From Polycladomyces zharkentensis (GTDB lineage: Bacteria; Bacillota; Bacilli; Thermoactinomycetales; JIR-001), in the NCBI RefSeq assembly GCF_016938855.1, contig NZ_JAFHAP010000007.1, positions 51,827-115,826 on the forward strand: DNA of 64,000 nt, given 5' to 3'. The stretch's first letter is position 1; each line of letters starts with the position of its first letter. A program made the translations under genes and the position numbers. Below are positions 46,857 through 55,739 of the stretch, one piece after another. The notes under the pieces were generated by a model. That model did not search any database and was not told the origin of the DNA. It saw only the letters and a program-made list of their open reading frames with translations.

Positions 46857-47662
46857 AACAACTGGATCTCCATGTGCCGGCCGGAACGCTGGCCGCGGTG
46901 ATCGGTCCGACAGGCTCTGGAAAGTCCACGTTGGTCCAGCTGATCGGCGGTTTGCTCCGACCGGAGACAGGTACCATCCGTGTCGGGGAGACGGAAGTGA
47001 ACGAACGGAGTCCCTCTCTGTCCTCGTTGCGCCGTCATGTGGGCATTGTCTTTCAATATCCCGAGCATCAATTGTTTGCGGATACGGTGGAAAATGACAT
47101 CGCCTACGGTCCCCGCAACCGGGGCGTGCCGGAAGAAGAAATCCGCGACCGTGTGAGACGGGCAATGCATTGGGTGGGGCTGCCCGAATCATTGTCGGAC
47201 CGTTCGCCGTTTCAGCTGAGCGGTGGACAGATGCGCCGGGTCGCGATCGCCGGCGTATTGGCCATGTTCCCGCAAGTCCTGATTTTGGACGAACCGACGG
47301 CGGGCCTCGATCCGGCAGGGAGAGAGGCTTTGTTGCAGCAGGTGGATCGATTGCGCCGCGAGCGGCGGATGACCGTACTGCTTGTTTCCCACAGCATGGA
47401 AGAGGTGGCCCGTTATGCCGAACACATATTTGTGTTGCATCAGGGCAGATGCGTGTTGCAGGGGCCGCCCGCCGACGTTTTTGCCGATGAAGGCCGATTG
47501 CGGGGATGGGGGTTGGACATTCCCGAGATCACCGCATTGATTCACCGGTTGAACCGCAAGCTGGCCCCGCCGCTTCCCCTGGATTGTTTCACGGCAGAGG
47601 TGTTGTCGCGGTTATTGGCGAACCGTCGCGGGGAGGGGGCGTCCGATGAACCCGTTCGGTAA
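46787..47662 (+). CDS. ecfA2: ECF transporter ATPase A2
   Basis: A 291-residue ABC ATPase paralogue: GPTGSGKSTLVQLIGG, QYPEHQLFADTVENDI, LSGGQMRRVAIAGVL, ILDEPTAGLDP. ATG codons at 46772 and 46787 are both possible; 46787 (MQIDLRGVSFTY) matches homologues best. Its end overlaps ecfT. Confidence 0.94.
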   Translation: MQIDLRGVSFTYGRGTQQEKQALKQLDLHVPAGTLAAVIGPTGSGKSTLVQLIGGLLRPETGTIRVGETEVNERSPSLSSLRRHVGIVFQYPEHQLFADTVENDIAYGPRNRGVPEEEIRDRVRRAMHWVGLPESLSDRSPFQLSGGQMRRVAIAGVLAMFPQVLILDEPTAGLDPAGREALLQQVDRLRRERRMTVLLVSHSMEEVARYAEHIFVLHQGRCVLQGPPADVFADEGRLRGWGLDIPEITALIHRLNRKLAPPLPLDCFTAEVLSRLLANRRGEGASDEPVR

Positions 47663-48455
47663 GCCGATTATCGGGCAGTACATTCCGGGAGAATCTCCGG
47701 TTCACCGGATGGACCCCAGGGCCAAGCTGGTGTTTGTATTCGTTTATCTCACCGCGGTTTTCTGGGTGCGTGTTCCGGCAGCTTACTTGCTGTTTATCCT
47801 CGTCAACCTCATCGGCGTATCGTTGTCGGGTGTGTCCTGGCGGCTGCTCTTGCGCGGGATGAAGCCGATTTTGTGGCTGATTGCCGTTACGGCGCTGTTG
47901 CACGTTTTCCTGACCAAAGGCGGGGATCTGTGGTGGCAATGGGGACCGATCAGCATCCATGAACAAGGCGTCAAACAGGCGGTTTGGATGTCTGTGCGGT
48001 TCCTGCTGCTGATCACGATGGCCACGTTGCTCACGTTGACCACGACGCCCGTGGATTTGACCGAAGGGATGGAGCGGCTGATGAAACCGCTCAAACGGAT
48101 CGGCGTACCCGTCCATGAACTGGCACTGATGATGTCGATCGCGCTCCGGTTCATCCCGACATTGTGGGAAGAGGCGGAGAAAATCATGCGGGCACAGATG
48201 GCCCGCGGTGCCGATTTTGAATCGGGCGGGATGCTGGGACGTGCCAAAAGTTTCATCCCTGTCCTGATTCCCCTCTTTGTCTCCGCGCTCAAGCGGGCGG
48301 AAGATCTGGCGATGGCGATGGAAGCGCGGGCATACCGGGGAGGGGAGGGACGCACTCGGTTGCGGGAATTGCGATTTTCGCGGCTGGACTGGGCATTGTG
48401 GGCGGTGATGGGCGGACTGATCATCGGCGTATGGGTGTTGGGACGTGTCGGATGA
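47646..48455 (+). CDS. ecfT: ECF transporter transmembrane subunit T
   Basis: A 269-residue membrane protein with several helices and the coupling helix motif containing MEARAYRGGEGRTRLRE. It links the A1A2 ATPases to S components. Its last codons, GGACGTGTCGGATGA, overlap the inverted end of repeat copy 4, so the final residues may be encoded by the element. Confidence 0.94.
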   Translation: MNPFGKPIIGQYIPGESPVHRMDPRAKLVFVFVYLTAVFWVRVPAAYLLFILVNLIGVSLSGVSWRLLLRGMKPILWLIAVTALLHVFLTKGGDLWWQWGPISIHEQGVKQAVWMSVRFLLLITMATLLTLTTTPVDLTEGMERLMKPLKRIGVPVHELALMMSIALRFIPTLWEEAEKIMRAQMARGADFESGGMLGRAKSFIPVLIPLFVSALKRAEDLAMAMEARAYRGGEGRTRLRELRFSRLDWALWAVMGGLIIGVWVLGRVG

Positions 48456-48655
48456 AACCGCAAGGGAGCAACGCTTTCCCGGTGTGAAAATCCAATACCC
48501 GGAAAGCACAGGAATGGAATCGCGGGTCATTTCCCTGTGAGCGAAGCGTACTTGCCGCATCCTGCGCCCCGAACCGGCGCGTCATGATCTGCTTCCGCAA
48601 CGGGTACAGGTGAAGCAACCGGAAAACCATCTGGGGCCATCATGGATCAGACACA
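48440..48655 (+). repeat. Dispersed intergenic repeat, copy 4
   Basis: It begins at the ecfT stop (GACGTGTCGGATGAAACCG) and shares GGGAGCAACGCTTTCCCGG, GCACAGGAATGGAATCGCGG and GTGAGCGAAGCGTACTTGCC with the other copies. The right end ATCAGACACA is a degraded inverted end. It fills most of the ecfT-truA gap. Confidence 0.75.
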
Positions 48656-48685
48656 ATCGAGAGTCCGGCTGAAAGGGGTGTGAAC

Positions 48686-49441
48686 GTGCGCAAGATCAAA
48701 TTGACGGTCGCTTACGACGGCACCGATTTTCACGGGTTCCAGCGCCAGCCTGGTAAGCGGACGGTGCAGGGCACTTTGGAAGATGCCATCTCGCGTTTGA
48801 ACGGTACCGAAACCCGTGTGACGGGGGCGGGGCGCACCGACGCCGGCGTTCATGCGTGGGGACAGGTGTGTCACTTTGAAACGGAAAATCCCATGCCCGT
48901 CGAACGATGGGTCACCGTGCTCAACCAGTCGCTTCCCAGGGATTTGGCCATCCGTTTGGCCGAGGAGGTGGCACCGACCTTCCATGCGCGCAAAGACGCC
49001 TGCTGGAAAACCTATCGGTACGTCATCGACCGTTCCCCGGTACCGGACATATTCACGCGCCGGTATGCCACCCATCTTCCCGTATCATTGGATGTACGGC
49101 GGATGCGGTTCGCCGCCGACCAATTGGTGGGAACGCACGACTTCACCTCGTTTTCTTCTGCCAAATCGCCAGTGGAAGATCGGGTTCGTACCATTTACCG
49201 TTGCGAGATTCACGAACAAGGCGACAAACTGCTGATCGAGGTGACCGGAAACGGGTTTTTGTACAACATGGTCCGAATCATCGCCGGGACACTGGTGGAA
49301 GTGGGGATGGGCAAACGAACCCCGGAATCGATTTCCCGTGCCTTGGCCGTCAAGGATCGTTCCGCTGCGGGCAAAACCATGCCGCCGGAAGGGTTGACGA
49401 TGGTCGAGGTGGGCTATGAACCGTGGGAGGGAGTCGAATAG
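48686..49441 (+). CDS. truA: tRNA pseudouridine synthase A
   Basis: A 251-residue enzyme that makes pseudouridine at positions 38-40 of tRNA anticodon arms. The catalytic aspartate is in GAGRTDAGVHAWGQ around residue 52. GTG at 48686 (MRKIKLTVAYDGTDF) has AAAGGGG at proper spacing; GTG at 48680 is an alternative. Repeat copy 5 starts at its stop codon. Confidence 0.95.
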   Translation: MRKIKLTVAYDGTDFHGFQRQPGKRTVQGTLEDAISRLNGTETRVTGAGRTDAGVHAWGQVCHFETENPMPVERWVTVLNQSLPRDLAIRLAEEVAPTFHARKDACWKTYRYVIDRSPVPDIFTRRYATHLPVSLDVRRMRFAADQLVGTHDFTSFSSAKSPVEDRVRTIYRCEIHEQGDKLLIEVTGNGFLYNMVRIIAGTLVEVGMGKRTPESISRALAVKDRSAAGKTMPPEGLTMVEVGYEPWEGVE

Positions 49442-49682
49442 GGTGTGTCTGATGAAACCGTAATGGGGCAATGTTTTCCCGGACGGGCGATCGAACAAGC
49501 CCGACCGAGCGAAAAACCGGGAAGCGCAGGAATGGAATCGCGGACAAATTTCTCTCAGCGAAGCGCACTTTGCCCGCGTTCAGTATTACGGGTTTGAAGC
49601 GGTCATGGCTTGCTTCCTTGTGGGCGCAGGTGGAGCGAGCAGGGAACGTAATGTGGACAGCAAACCAAACACACCCTGGGGC
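49439..49682 (+). repeat. Dispersed intergenic repeat, copy 5 (most complete)
   Basis: Left end AGGGTGTGTCTGATGAAACC and right end AACCAAACACACCCTGG are inverted repeats. The interior has a central near-palindrome, GCAGGAATGGAATCGCGG against TTTGCCCGCGTTC, and a second conserved block GGTCATGGCTTGCTTCCTTG. The truA stop codon TAG abuts the left end. No transposase frame lies inside. Confidence 0.82.
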
Positions 49683-49718
49683 AACCGACTGAGTCTTGAT
49701 CCGGAAGAAAGGAGTCGC

Positions 49719-49912
49719 TCATCTTGCAAGATAAGCCGTTTCAGTAAGATCCATAACATCGCTTTCTCTGAATAAAATACGCATCAGTTCCGGATCGCCT
49801 AAAAACAACTCATGAACCAGCGCATGGATATCATATCATCCATTTGTAAATCCCACTTCAGCCAATATACTCCACCATGTGTCCGACCTTTGAAAGCGTA
49901 TGTGTTTCACAA
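49719..49912 (-). pseudogene. Decayed coding fragment of unknown family
   Basis: On the minus strand one frame reads RSDTWWSILAEVGFTNG, then a TGA at 49836-49838, then YDIHALVHELFLGDPELMRI and ends LTETAYLAR before a proper stop at 49719. The residue pattern is protein-like (amphipathic helices), but the frame is interrupted and has no start site. I do not recognise the family; base composition is AT-richer than its surroundings, which suggests transfer and decay. Confidence 0.4.
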
Positions 49913-49978
49913 GTGATGCTCATCCGGGAAAAAGGGGTTTCATCAATCCAAATACTCCGGGATGATCAAGGACGCTCC

Positions 49979-50007
49979 TTGACATTGACCCCGATTTGAT
50001 ATATTAT
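49979..50007 (+). promoter_or_regulatory. Candidate sigma-A promoter of rplM-rpsI, with possible L13 leader
   Basis: TTGACA and TATTAT are 17 bases apart, about 120 bases before rplM. The leader between 50010 and 50126 contains a GGACGAT / ATCGTCT inverted repeat at 50093-50108 and could be an L13-type leader; that identity is unproven. Confidence 0.7.
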
Positions 50008-50126
50008 GGTCGTTGGTATTTTCCACTGAATAGCCCCGGTGGAAACAATTCGGCGCGAACGTTTTGGATATATTATCTGCAAACTGTGACGGACGATCAA
50101 TCGTCTGCAATCGAGGAGGATCATCG

Positions 50127-50564
50127 ATGCGAACCACATATATGGCCAAACCGAATGAGGTGGAGCGGAAATGGTATGTGGTCGACGCGAAGGGGAAACC
50201 CCTTGGCCGGGTCGCTTCCCAAGTCGCGGCGATTTTGCGCGGGAAGCACAAACCGCAATTCACCCCTCACGTTGACACCGGCGATTTCGTCATCGTGATC
50301 AACGCGAGCGAAGTGGAATTGACCGGTAAAAAAGCGACCAAGAAAATCTACTATCGCCACTCCGGTTACCCCGGTGGATTGAAAGCGACCACTGCCGGCG
50401 ACATGCGGAACAACCGTCCGGAACGGATGATCGAGCTGGCCGTCAAAGGCATGCTGCCCAAAAACAGCTTGGGACGGAAGCAGTTCAAAAAACTGAAAGT
50501 CTATGCAGGACCGGAACATCCCCATCAGGCGCAAAATCCTGAAGTGTGGGAGCTTCGCGGATAA
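50127..50564 (+). CDS. rplM: 50S ribosomal protein L13
   Basis: A 145-residue protein, [20 protein letters not shown] at the start. ATG at 50127 follows GAGGAGG; upstream in-frame bases belong to the leader. Co-transcribed with rpsI. Confidence 0.97.
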   Translation: MRTTYMAKPNEVERKWYVVDAKGKPLGRVASQVAAILRGKHKPQFTPHVDTGDFVIVINASEVELTGKKATKKIYYRHSGYPGGLKATTAGDMRNNRPERMIELAVKGMLPKNSLGRKQFKKLKVYAGPEHPHQAQNPEVWELRG

Positions 50565-50584
50565 TCTAAAGGAGGGAACCGATC

Positions 50585-50977
50585 GTGGCACAAGTCCAAT
50601 TTTACGGAACCGGTCGCCGCAAGGAATCGGTCGCCCGCGTTCGGCTGGTTCCCGGTGACGGCCGCATCGTGGTCAACGGCCGCGACTTGGACCAATATTT
50701 CGGCTTGGAAACGTTGAAAGCCATCGTACGTCAACCGTTGGTGTTGACCGATACCTTGAACCGTTACGACGTGTTGGTGAACGTGCATGGGGGCGGCTTC
50801 ACCGGTCAGGCGGGTGCGATTCGTCACGGCATCGCCCGTGCGCTGTTGAAAGTGGATCCGGATCTTCGCCCGACCCTGAAAAAGGCCGGCTTCCTGACGC
50901 GTGACCCGCGGATGAAAGAACGGAAGAAATACGGCTTGAAAAAAGCCCGCCGTGCTCCGCAATTCTCCAAACGGTAA
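50585..50977 (+). CDS. rpsI: 30S ribosomal protein S9
   Basis: A 130-residue protein whose C-terminal tail RRAPQFSKR reaches the P-site tRNA. GTG start after AAAGGAGGG. Confidence 0.98.
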   Translation: MAQVQFYGTGRRKESVARVRLVPGDGRIVVNGRDLDQYFGLETLKAIVRQPLVLTDTLNRYDVLVNVHGGGFTGQAGAIRHGIARALLKVDPDLRPTLKKAGFLTRDPRMKERKKYGLKKARRAPQFSKR

Positions 50978-50991
50978 TCGGCAGGATCACA

Positions 50992-51021
50992 CACCCTCGC
51001 CTGTGCAGGCGGGGGTTTTTT
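50992..51021 (+). terminator. Terminator after rpsI
   Basis: CCTCGCCTG and CAGGCGGGGG pair with a minimal loop, followed by six T. Confidence 0.85.
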
Positions 51022-51254
51022 GTTGCCTCATACAGGGTGATCAGTCGTTGTGCGCATGAAGGATCGTAAACCGAGGAAACACTAAGCTTGTGCTCCAGGT
51101 GCGTCTGGTGCGCAGACCCCAGGAATGGGCGGCCTGTTTCCCACGAGCGATCTTTTAGCAGCGGGAGGAAACGGGTTTAACCGGACAAACGGGAGATATA
51201 CGCTGGATGATGGTTGACGGTTGGAGATTGGAGATAGGAAACGGAGATGGCCAT

Positions 51255-51725
51255 ATGGCGCGCGTCATTCCCATCGAACGGTTGCAGGCGGCCCGGACGG
51301 AACGCCTTCGACAGGAAGCATTGGAAGGTTTTCCGTGGGATCGAATGGACCGGTTTATGGACAAAGTCATGATTCCCACGCTGGTGTACTTGCCGGAAGA
51401 ACGTCAGATTCCGGTTTGCGAAGCATTGTATCGGCTTGCGTATGAAGCATTTTTGCTGGGGATTACAGCGAGTCGGTCCATTTTTTACGACCGGTGTCCC
51501 CCTCGCTTTTCCAGCCGCCCCATGGCCTGGGTGGGGATTTACGATGAAGTGTATGAACATCGGGGAAATGAACTGATCCAATCCATTGCAGAAGAGTTCA
51601 GCTTGTCTCTCATATTGTCCGACTGGGCGGTCGAATCGGTCTGGATCGCGATGGAAGCCATGGTGCCTGAGTGGTTTTCACTCGGTGTCCATCACGGCTT
51701 GTCCCGACGCCTGGAAAAACGATAA
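51255..51725 (+). CDS. YbaK/DUF2521-like protein
   Basis: A 156-residue protein starting MARVIPIERLQAARTERLRQ. Position between rpsI and cwlD and its size match B. subtilis YbaK, of unknown function. It is rich in aromatic and acidic residues and has no membrane segment. The ATG at 51255 has ACGGAGATGG upstream; an in-frame ATG at 51207 would add residues not expected in the family. The 230 bases before it hold no gene. Confidence 0.75.
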   Translation: MARVIPIERLQAARTERLRQEALEGFPWDRMDRFMDKVMIPTLVYLPEERQIPVCEALYRLAYEAFLLGITASRSIFYDRCPPRFSSRPMAWVGIYDEVYEHRGNELIQSIAEEFSLSLILSDWAVESVWIAMEAMVPEWFSLGVHHGLSRRLEKR

Positions 51726-51789
51726 CATATCCACCCCGCTCGTCCCATATACATGGGGACAGGATCAATCGCGAAAAGGGCGGGATCTT

Positions 51790-52554
51790 ATGCGGGAATC
51801 ATGGTGGTGGATATTGCTGAGGCGCCAGATCATCGGCAGGCGCTCAGGCAGGTGGTTGGCGCTTGTCGTGTTGTCTTTTGTCGTGGCGATCGGGTTGTAC
51901 ATGTGGACGGACTCGGGTTTCCGTACAGCGTGGAACATGCCGCTGGCGGGAAAGGTGATCGTGTTGGACCCGGGTCACGGCGGTCCTGATGGCGGGGCCG
52001 TCAGTGCAGACGGGCTGGTGGAGAAAGATGTGACCTTGCCGATCGTCCTTTATTTGCGGGACTATTTACAGGAAGCGGGTGCCCTTGTCGTATTGACACG
52101 GGAAGTTGACCGCGATTTGGCCGATGAAGGCACCAAAGGATTGAGCCGTCGCAAAACGCAGGATTTGTTCGCGCGGGCCAGGTTGATCAAAAGCAGTCGG
52201 GCTGACGCGTTGATCAGCATCCATCTCAATGCGATTCCTTCTTCCCGTTGGTCGGGGGCACAGACGTTTTATCATCCCAGCAGGGAGGCCAACAAACGAT
52301 TGGCCACTTGGATTCAGAAAGAATTAACCCACAAGCTGGGCAATACCACCCGATTACCCAAACAAAACGGCGGGGTTTTCCTGTTGAAAACTTCGCCGGT
52401 ACCGGCCGCATTGGTCGAGGTCGGTTTTTTGTCCAATCCCCGGGAGGCAGCGATGCTGAGGGATGAAGGATATCAAAAAAAGCTGGCGGCTGCCATCTAT
52501 TACGGGATTCTCCGGTTCTATTCGGGTGAACGCTTACCGGATGAGGAACGATAG
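51790..52554 (+). CDS. cwlD: N-acetylmuramoyl-L-alanine amidase CwlD
   Basis: A 254-residue Amidase_3 enzyme with an N-terminal signal-anchor (WLALVVLSFVVAIGLYMW). Zinc and catalytic residues are in LDPGHGGPDGGAVS, ISIHLNA and LVEVGFLSN. In B. subtilis CwlD, with GerD-independent partner PdaA, makes muramic lactam in spore cortex, needed for germination. Synteny ybaK-cwlD-mrp is conserved. Confidence 0.93.
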   Translation: MRESWWWILLRRQIIGRRSGRWLALVVLSFVVAIGLYMWTDSGFRTAWNMPLAGKVIVLDPGHGGPDGGAVSADGLVEKDVTLPIVLYLRDYLQEAGALVVLTREVDRDLADEGTKGLSRRKTQDLFARARLIKSSRADALISIHLNAIPSSRWSGAQTFYHPSREANKRLATWIQKELTHKLGNTTRLPKQNGGVFLLKTSPVPAALVEVGFLSNPREAAMLRDEGYQKKLAAAIYYGILRFYSGERLPDEER

Positions 52555-52556
52555 TG

Positions 52557-52726
52557 TGATATAATGGCATTGAAGACTGGAGACTGCTGACCAAGTGGTT
52601 GGGCCACACACGATGTCAGGAGCGGGTGAACCCGTCGAGTTTGGAGCTTGAGAGGCAATCGAAATGCCCGCTGATGTTGTCATCCACCTGAATAAAAACT
52701 GAATGAATATTGGGGTGTTGTCATCG
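52557..52726 (+). promoter_or_regulatory. Extended -10 promoter and structured leader of mrp
   Basis: TGATATAAT at 52557-52565 fits an extended -10 element (TGnTATAAT); no good -35 is seen. The roughly 150-base leader is GC-rich and can fold: GCGGGTGAACCCGTC holds a GGGT/ACCC hairpin, and GGGCA... segments repeat on both sides. No T-run terminator is present. I do not recognise a known riboswitch. Confidence 0.45.
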
Positions 52727-53836
52727 ATGTTGACCGAAGAGAGAGTGTTGGATGCCCTACGCGATGTGAAAGACCCCGAAATCAACAAGAGCTTGGTTGA
52801 GCTCAACATGATTCGCAATATTCGCATCCAGGGGAAAAAAGTGTCACTGGATGTGATTTTGACCATCCAAGGATGTCCGCTCAAGGAAAGAATCCGTGAA
52901 GATGTGGTACAGTCCATCCAGGCGTTGGGCGCGGAGGATGTGGACGTACGTTTCGGTTCCATGACCGATGAAGAGCGTTCCTCTCTTTCCGCCCGTTTGC
53001 AAGCTGAGCGCAGGGGACCGTCGGCCGCGGGCGGACCGATGCCGGGACAACCGATTTCACCGCTCTTGGCGGAGGATTCTCCGACCCGGTTTATTGCTGT
53101 GGCCAGCGGGAAAGGGGGCGTCGGTAAATCGACGGTCACCGTCAACCTCGCTGTCGCCTTGGCTCGTGAAGGAAAAAAAGTGGGGATCATTGATGCCGAC
53201 ATTTACGGGTTCAGTGTTCCGGATATGATGGGGATCGAACAGCGCCCCACTGTGATCGACAAAACGATTTTGCCGGTGGAGCGCTTCGGAGTCAAGGTGA
53301 TGTCGATGGGCTTCTTCGTACAGGACAATTCGCCCGTCATCTGGCGCGGTCCCATGTTGGGCAAAATGTTGCGCAACTTTTTCACTGAGGTGCACTGGGG
53401 TGAACTGGACTACATGCTGTTGGACCTGCCGCCCGGAACCGGGGATGTCGCCTTGGACGTGCACCAATTGATCCCGCAAAGTTCGGAGATCATCGTCACG
53501 ACGCCCCATGCGACTGCCGCATTCGTTGCCGCCCGCGCAGGAGCGATGGCGTTGCACACCAAGCACGAAATCCTGGGTGTGGTGGAGAACATGTCGTGGT
53601 ACGCGTGTTCCGAGTGTGGTCACCGGGATTATGTGTTCGGGAAAGGCGGCGGGGAAAAATTGGCGCAGGAACTGCGTACGGAATTGTTGGTGCAGATCCC
53701 GTTGGGAGCACCGGACAATGATATGGACGCGCCCGATTTTGCACCTTCCGTTTACCGGCCGGAAACGGAAACAGGGAAACTGTACCGCCAATTGGCACAA
53801 AAGGTGATTCGCCTGACGGAAGTAACCACTGCATGA
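52727..53836 (+). CDS. salA: Mrp/NBP35 family ATP-binding protein (SalA/ApbC)
   Basis: A 369-residue protein: N-terminal MIP18/DUF59 domain (EERVLDALRDVKDPEINKSL), deviant Walker A ASGKGGVGKSTVTVNLA near residue 126, and a C-terminal CSEC pair. Family members carry Fe-S clusters or, as SalA in B. subtilis, regulate scoC. The ATG at 52727 follows GGGGTG. Location after cwlD matches salA (ybaL). Confidence 0.9.
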   Translation: MLTEERVLDALRDVKDPEINKSLVELNMIRNIRIQGKKVSLDVILTIQGCPLKERIREDVVQSIQALGAEDVDVRFGSMTDEERSSLSARLQAERRGPSAAGGPMPGQPISPLLAEDSPTRFIAVASGKGGVGKSTVTVNLAVALAREGKKVGIIDADIYGFSVPDMMGIEQRPTVIDKTILPVERFGVKVMSMGFFVQDNSPVIWRGPMLGKMLRNFFTEVHWGELDYMLLDLPPGTGDVALDVHQLIPQSSEIIVTTPHATAAFVAARAGAMALHTKHEILGVVENMSWYACSECGHRDYVFGKGGGEKLAQELRTELLVQIPLGAPDNDMDAPDFAPSVYRPETETGKLYRQLAQKVIRLTEVTTA

Positions 53837-54047
53837 CGGAAAAATAATATCGGGAAAGAAATGGACGATCCGGGTACAGAATAATCATGATCAGCGGGCG
53901 AGCCTTTGAATGAAAGCGTTTAGGTCGTGTCGGGTGAATCTTTCTCTTTCCGGGTCTTGGCTCGGCCGGGGTTGGTAAGCCGCTCGTCACTACCTGGAAG
54001 AACAGAAAAGAACCATACAGTCGTTCAATGACTTGAGGCAAACAGTC

Positions 54048-54075
54048 TTCACCGGGTTTACCGGTGCTTTTTTTG
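54048..54075 (+). terminator. Terminator after salA/mrp
   Basis: CACCGG and CCGGTG flank GTTTA and are followed by seven T. The rest of the 255-base gap has no gene; a weak TCGTGTCGGGTGAAT resembles a repeat end but is not enough to call a copy. Confidence 0.8.
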
Positions 54076-54091
54076 TGAAGGGAGGATGACG

Positions 54092-54772
54092 ATGGGAGAA
54101 GCGCCGCTCATCCAATTACATGATGTAGTCAAAATATACCGGACAACCGAGGGGGAGTGGCGTCCCCTCGACGGAGTGACCGCCTCGATTAATGCCGGTC
54201 AGATGATTGCCGTCATGGGGCCTTCCGGCACGGGGAAAAGCACGTTGTTCCGCTTGCTGAACCGTTTGGAGGAGCCGGATCGGGGAAGCATCACCTATCG
54301 GGGGAAACCCTTGACCGAGTGGCACCCCGTTCGGCTTCGCCGGGAGGTTCATTATGTGTTTCAAACGCCTGTACTGTTTCCCGGAACGGTGGAAGACAAT
54401 CTGTCCTATCCCTACAACTTGGCGGGAGAGAGGGTGAACCGGAAGGAATTGGTGCGTTTGTTGGAGCGGGTGGGCTTGCCCGCAGCGTATCTGTCGCGGC
54501 GGGTGGAACAGATGTCGGGTGGAGAAAAACAGCGGGTCAACCTGGCGCGGTCTTTGGCATTGGACTCCCCGGTACTGCTGATGGATGAGCCTACTTCCGC
54601 ACTGGACCCGAAAGGGGCATCAGTGGTGGAACAGGAGATCTGCCGCTTGCACAAGGAAGGAAGAACCATTGTCTGGATCACGCATGATCCGCAACAGGCC
54701 GAGCGAATCGCAGAGGAAATCTGGGTTCTGGAAAACGGCCAACTGCGGCGGAAGGAGCGGGTGAAGACGTGA
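54092..54772 (+). CDS. ABC transporter ATP-binding protein, FetA/YbbL-like
   Basis: A 226-residue ATPase: GPSGTGKSTLFRLLNRL, signature MSGGEKQRVNLARSL, LLMDEPTSALDP. Together with the overlapping FetB-like permease it resembles the FetAB (YbbLM) exporter implicated in iron homeostasis. ATG at 54092; an ATG at 54086 touches the GGGAGG site. The pair is absent from this position in B. subtilis. Confidence 0.88.
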   Translation: MGEAPLIQLHDVVKIYRTTEGEWRPLDGVTASINAGQMIAVMGPSGTGKSTLFRLLNRLEEPDRGSITYRGKPLTEWHPVRLRREVHYVFQTPVLFPGTVEDNLSYPYNLAGERVNRKELVRLLERVGLPAAYLSRRVEQMSGGEKQRVNLARSLALDSPVLLMDEPTSALDPKGASVVEQEICRLHKEGRTIVWITHDPQQAERIAEEIWVLENGQLRRKERVKT

Positions 54773-55557
54773 CAGCGACGGCAACATTATGGACACTGGC
54801 ATTTGTATTGGTGGCGATGGGTTTCTCGCTATGGTTGCGGCTGGGTCTGGAACGCGATCTTGTCATCGGGACGATTCGCGCTGCCATTCAGTTGACCGCC
54901 GTCGGGTATGTGCTGCATTTCGTTTTCAGCCGACAGAGTGCCTATTGGATGGTGTTGATGTGGACGGTGATGATCGTGGTCGCCGCTCGCAATTCAGCGA
55001 CCCGCGGCAAGGGAATTCCCCGGATTTTCTTGCGCATTTTCTTTACATTGTCCGTGGTTACCGGGTTCACCCTGCTGATGATGGTCTGGATGAAACTGAT
55101 ACCGGTCAAAGCACAAGTTTTGATTCCCGTCAGCGGGATGGTCATCGGCAACAGTATGGTGGTTTCGTCCCTGTTGCTCAATCGGATGAAAGAACTGTCC
55201 GAATCCATGCGCGAGGAAATTCTGGTCGCATTGTCGCTCGGTGCCACACGCCGCCAGGCCAGTGCGCGTCTGTTGAAGCGTTCGATTCGTTCCGGCATGA
55301 TCCCGATCATCGACTCGTTGAAAACCGTCGGCCTGGTACAGTTGCCGGGAATGATGACCGGATTGATCATTGCGGGTACCAATCCGATCGAAGCGGTACG
55401 ATACCAGTTGCTGATCATGTTTTCATTCACTGCTTCTTCTGCGTTGACCAGCATTTTGTTGGGGTTTCTCGTCTATCCGACATTGTTCACGCCGGCTCAC
55501 CAATGGATCGGGTGGCGTGAACGGGAGACGACCTGGGACGGGTTGGGAGGTGACTGA
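54769..55557 (+). CDS. ABC transporter permease, FetB/YbbM (UPF0014) family
   Basis: A 262-residue membrane protein with about six to seven helices. Family motifs include GTIRAAIQLTAVGYVL, ARNSATRGKGIP, VIGNSMVVSSLLLNRM and LPGMMTGLIIAGTNPIEAVR. GTG start overlaps the stop of the ATPase gene. Probable role in metal (iron) efflux, by family. Confidence 0.9.
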   Translation: MTATATLWTLAFVLVAMGFSLWLRLGLERDLVIGTIRAAIQLTAVGYVLHFVFSRQSAYWMVLMWTVMIVVAARNSATRGKGIPRIFLRIFFTLSVVTGFTLLMMVWMKLIPVKAQVLIPVSGMVIGNSMVVSSLLLNRMKELSESMREEILVALSLGATRRQASARLLKRSIRSGMIPIIDSLKTVGLVQLPGMMTGLIIAGTNPIEAVRYQLLIMFSFTASSALTSILLGFLVYPTLFTPAHQWIGWRERETTWDGLGGD

Positions 55558-55739
55558 TAAAGCCCGTTTGTCCGGGTGAACAAGGCCCCCTCTCATTCCG
55601 TAATGGAAACGCTTGAAGGTCGCTTCCGAGAAACAGACCATCTTTTTCCGGTTTTACGAAATGGCTGTCCTGAAAGCCCACGGCGACCATAGGAATTACC
55701 CTTGAGGTATTTGAATCGTGGGAAGTAAGACAGCTTTGC

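Noticed and set aside
53870..54010. Possible further repeat copy between mrp and the FetA-like gene
   Set aside because: Only TCGTGTCGGGTGAATC and CTTTCCGGG are similar; too little to separate from chance.
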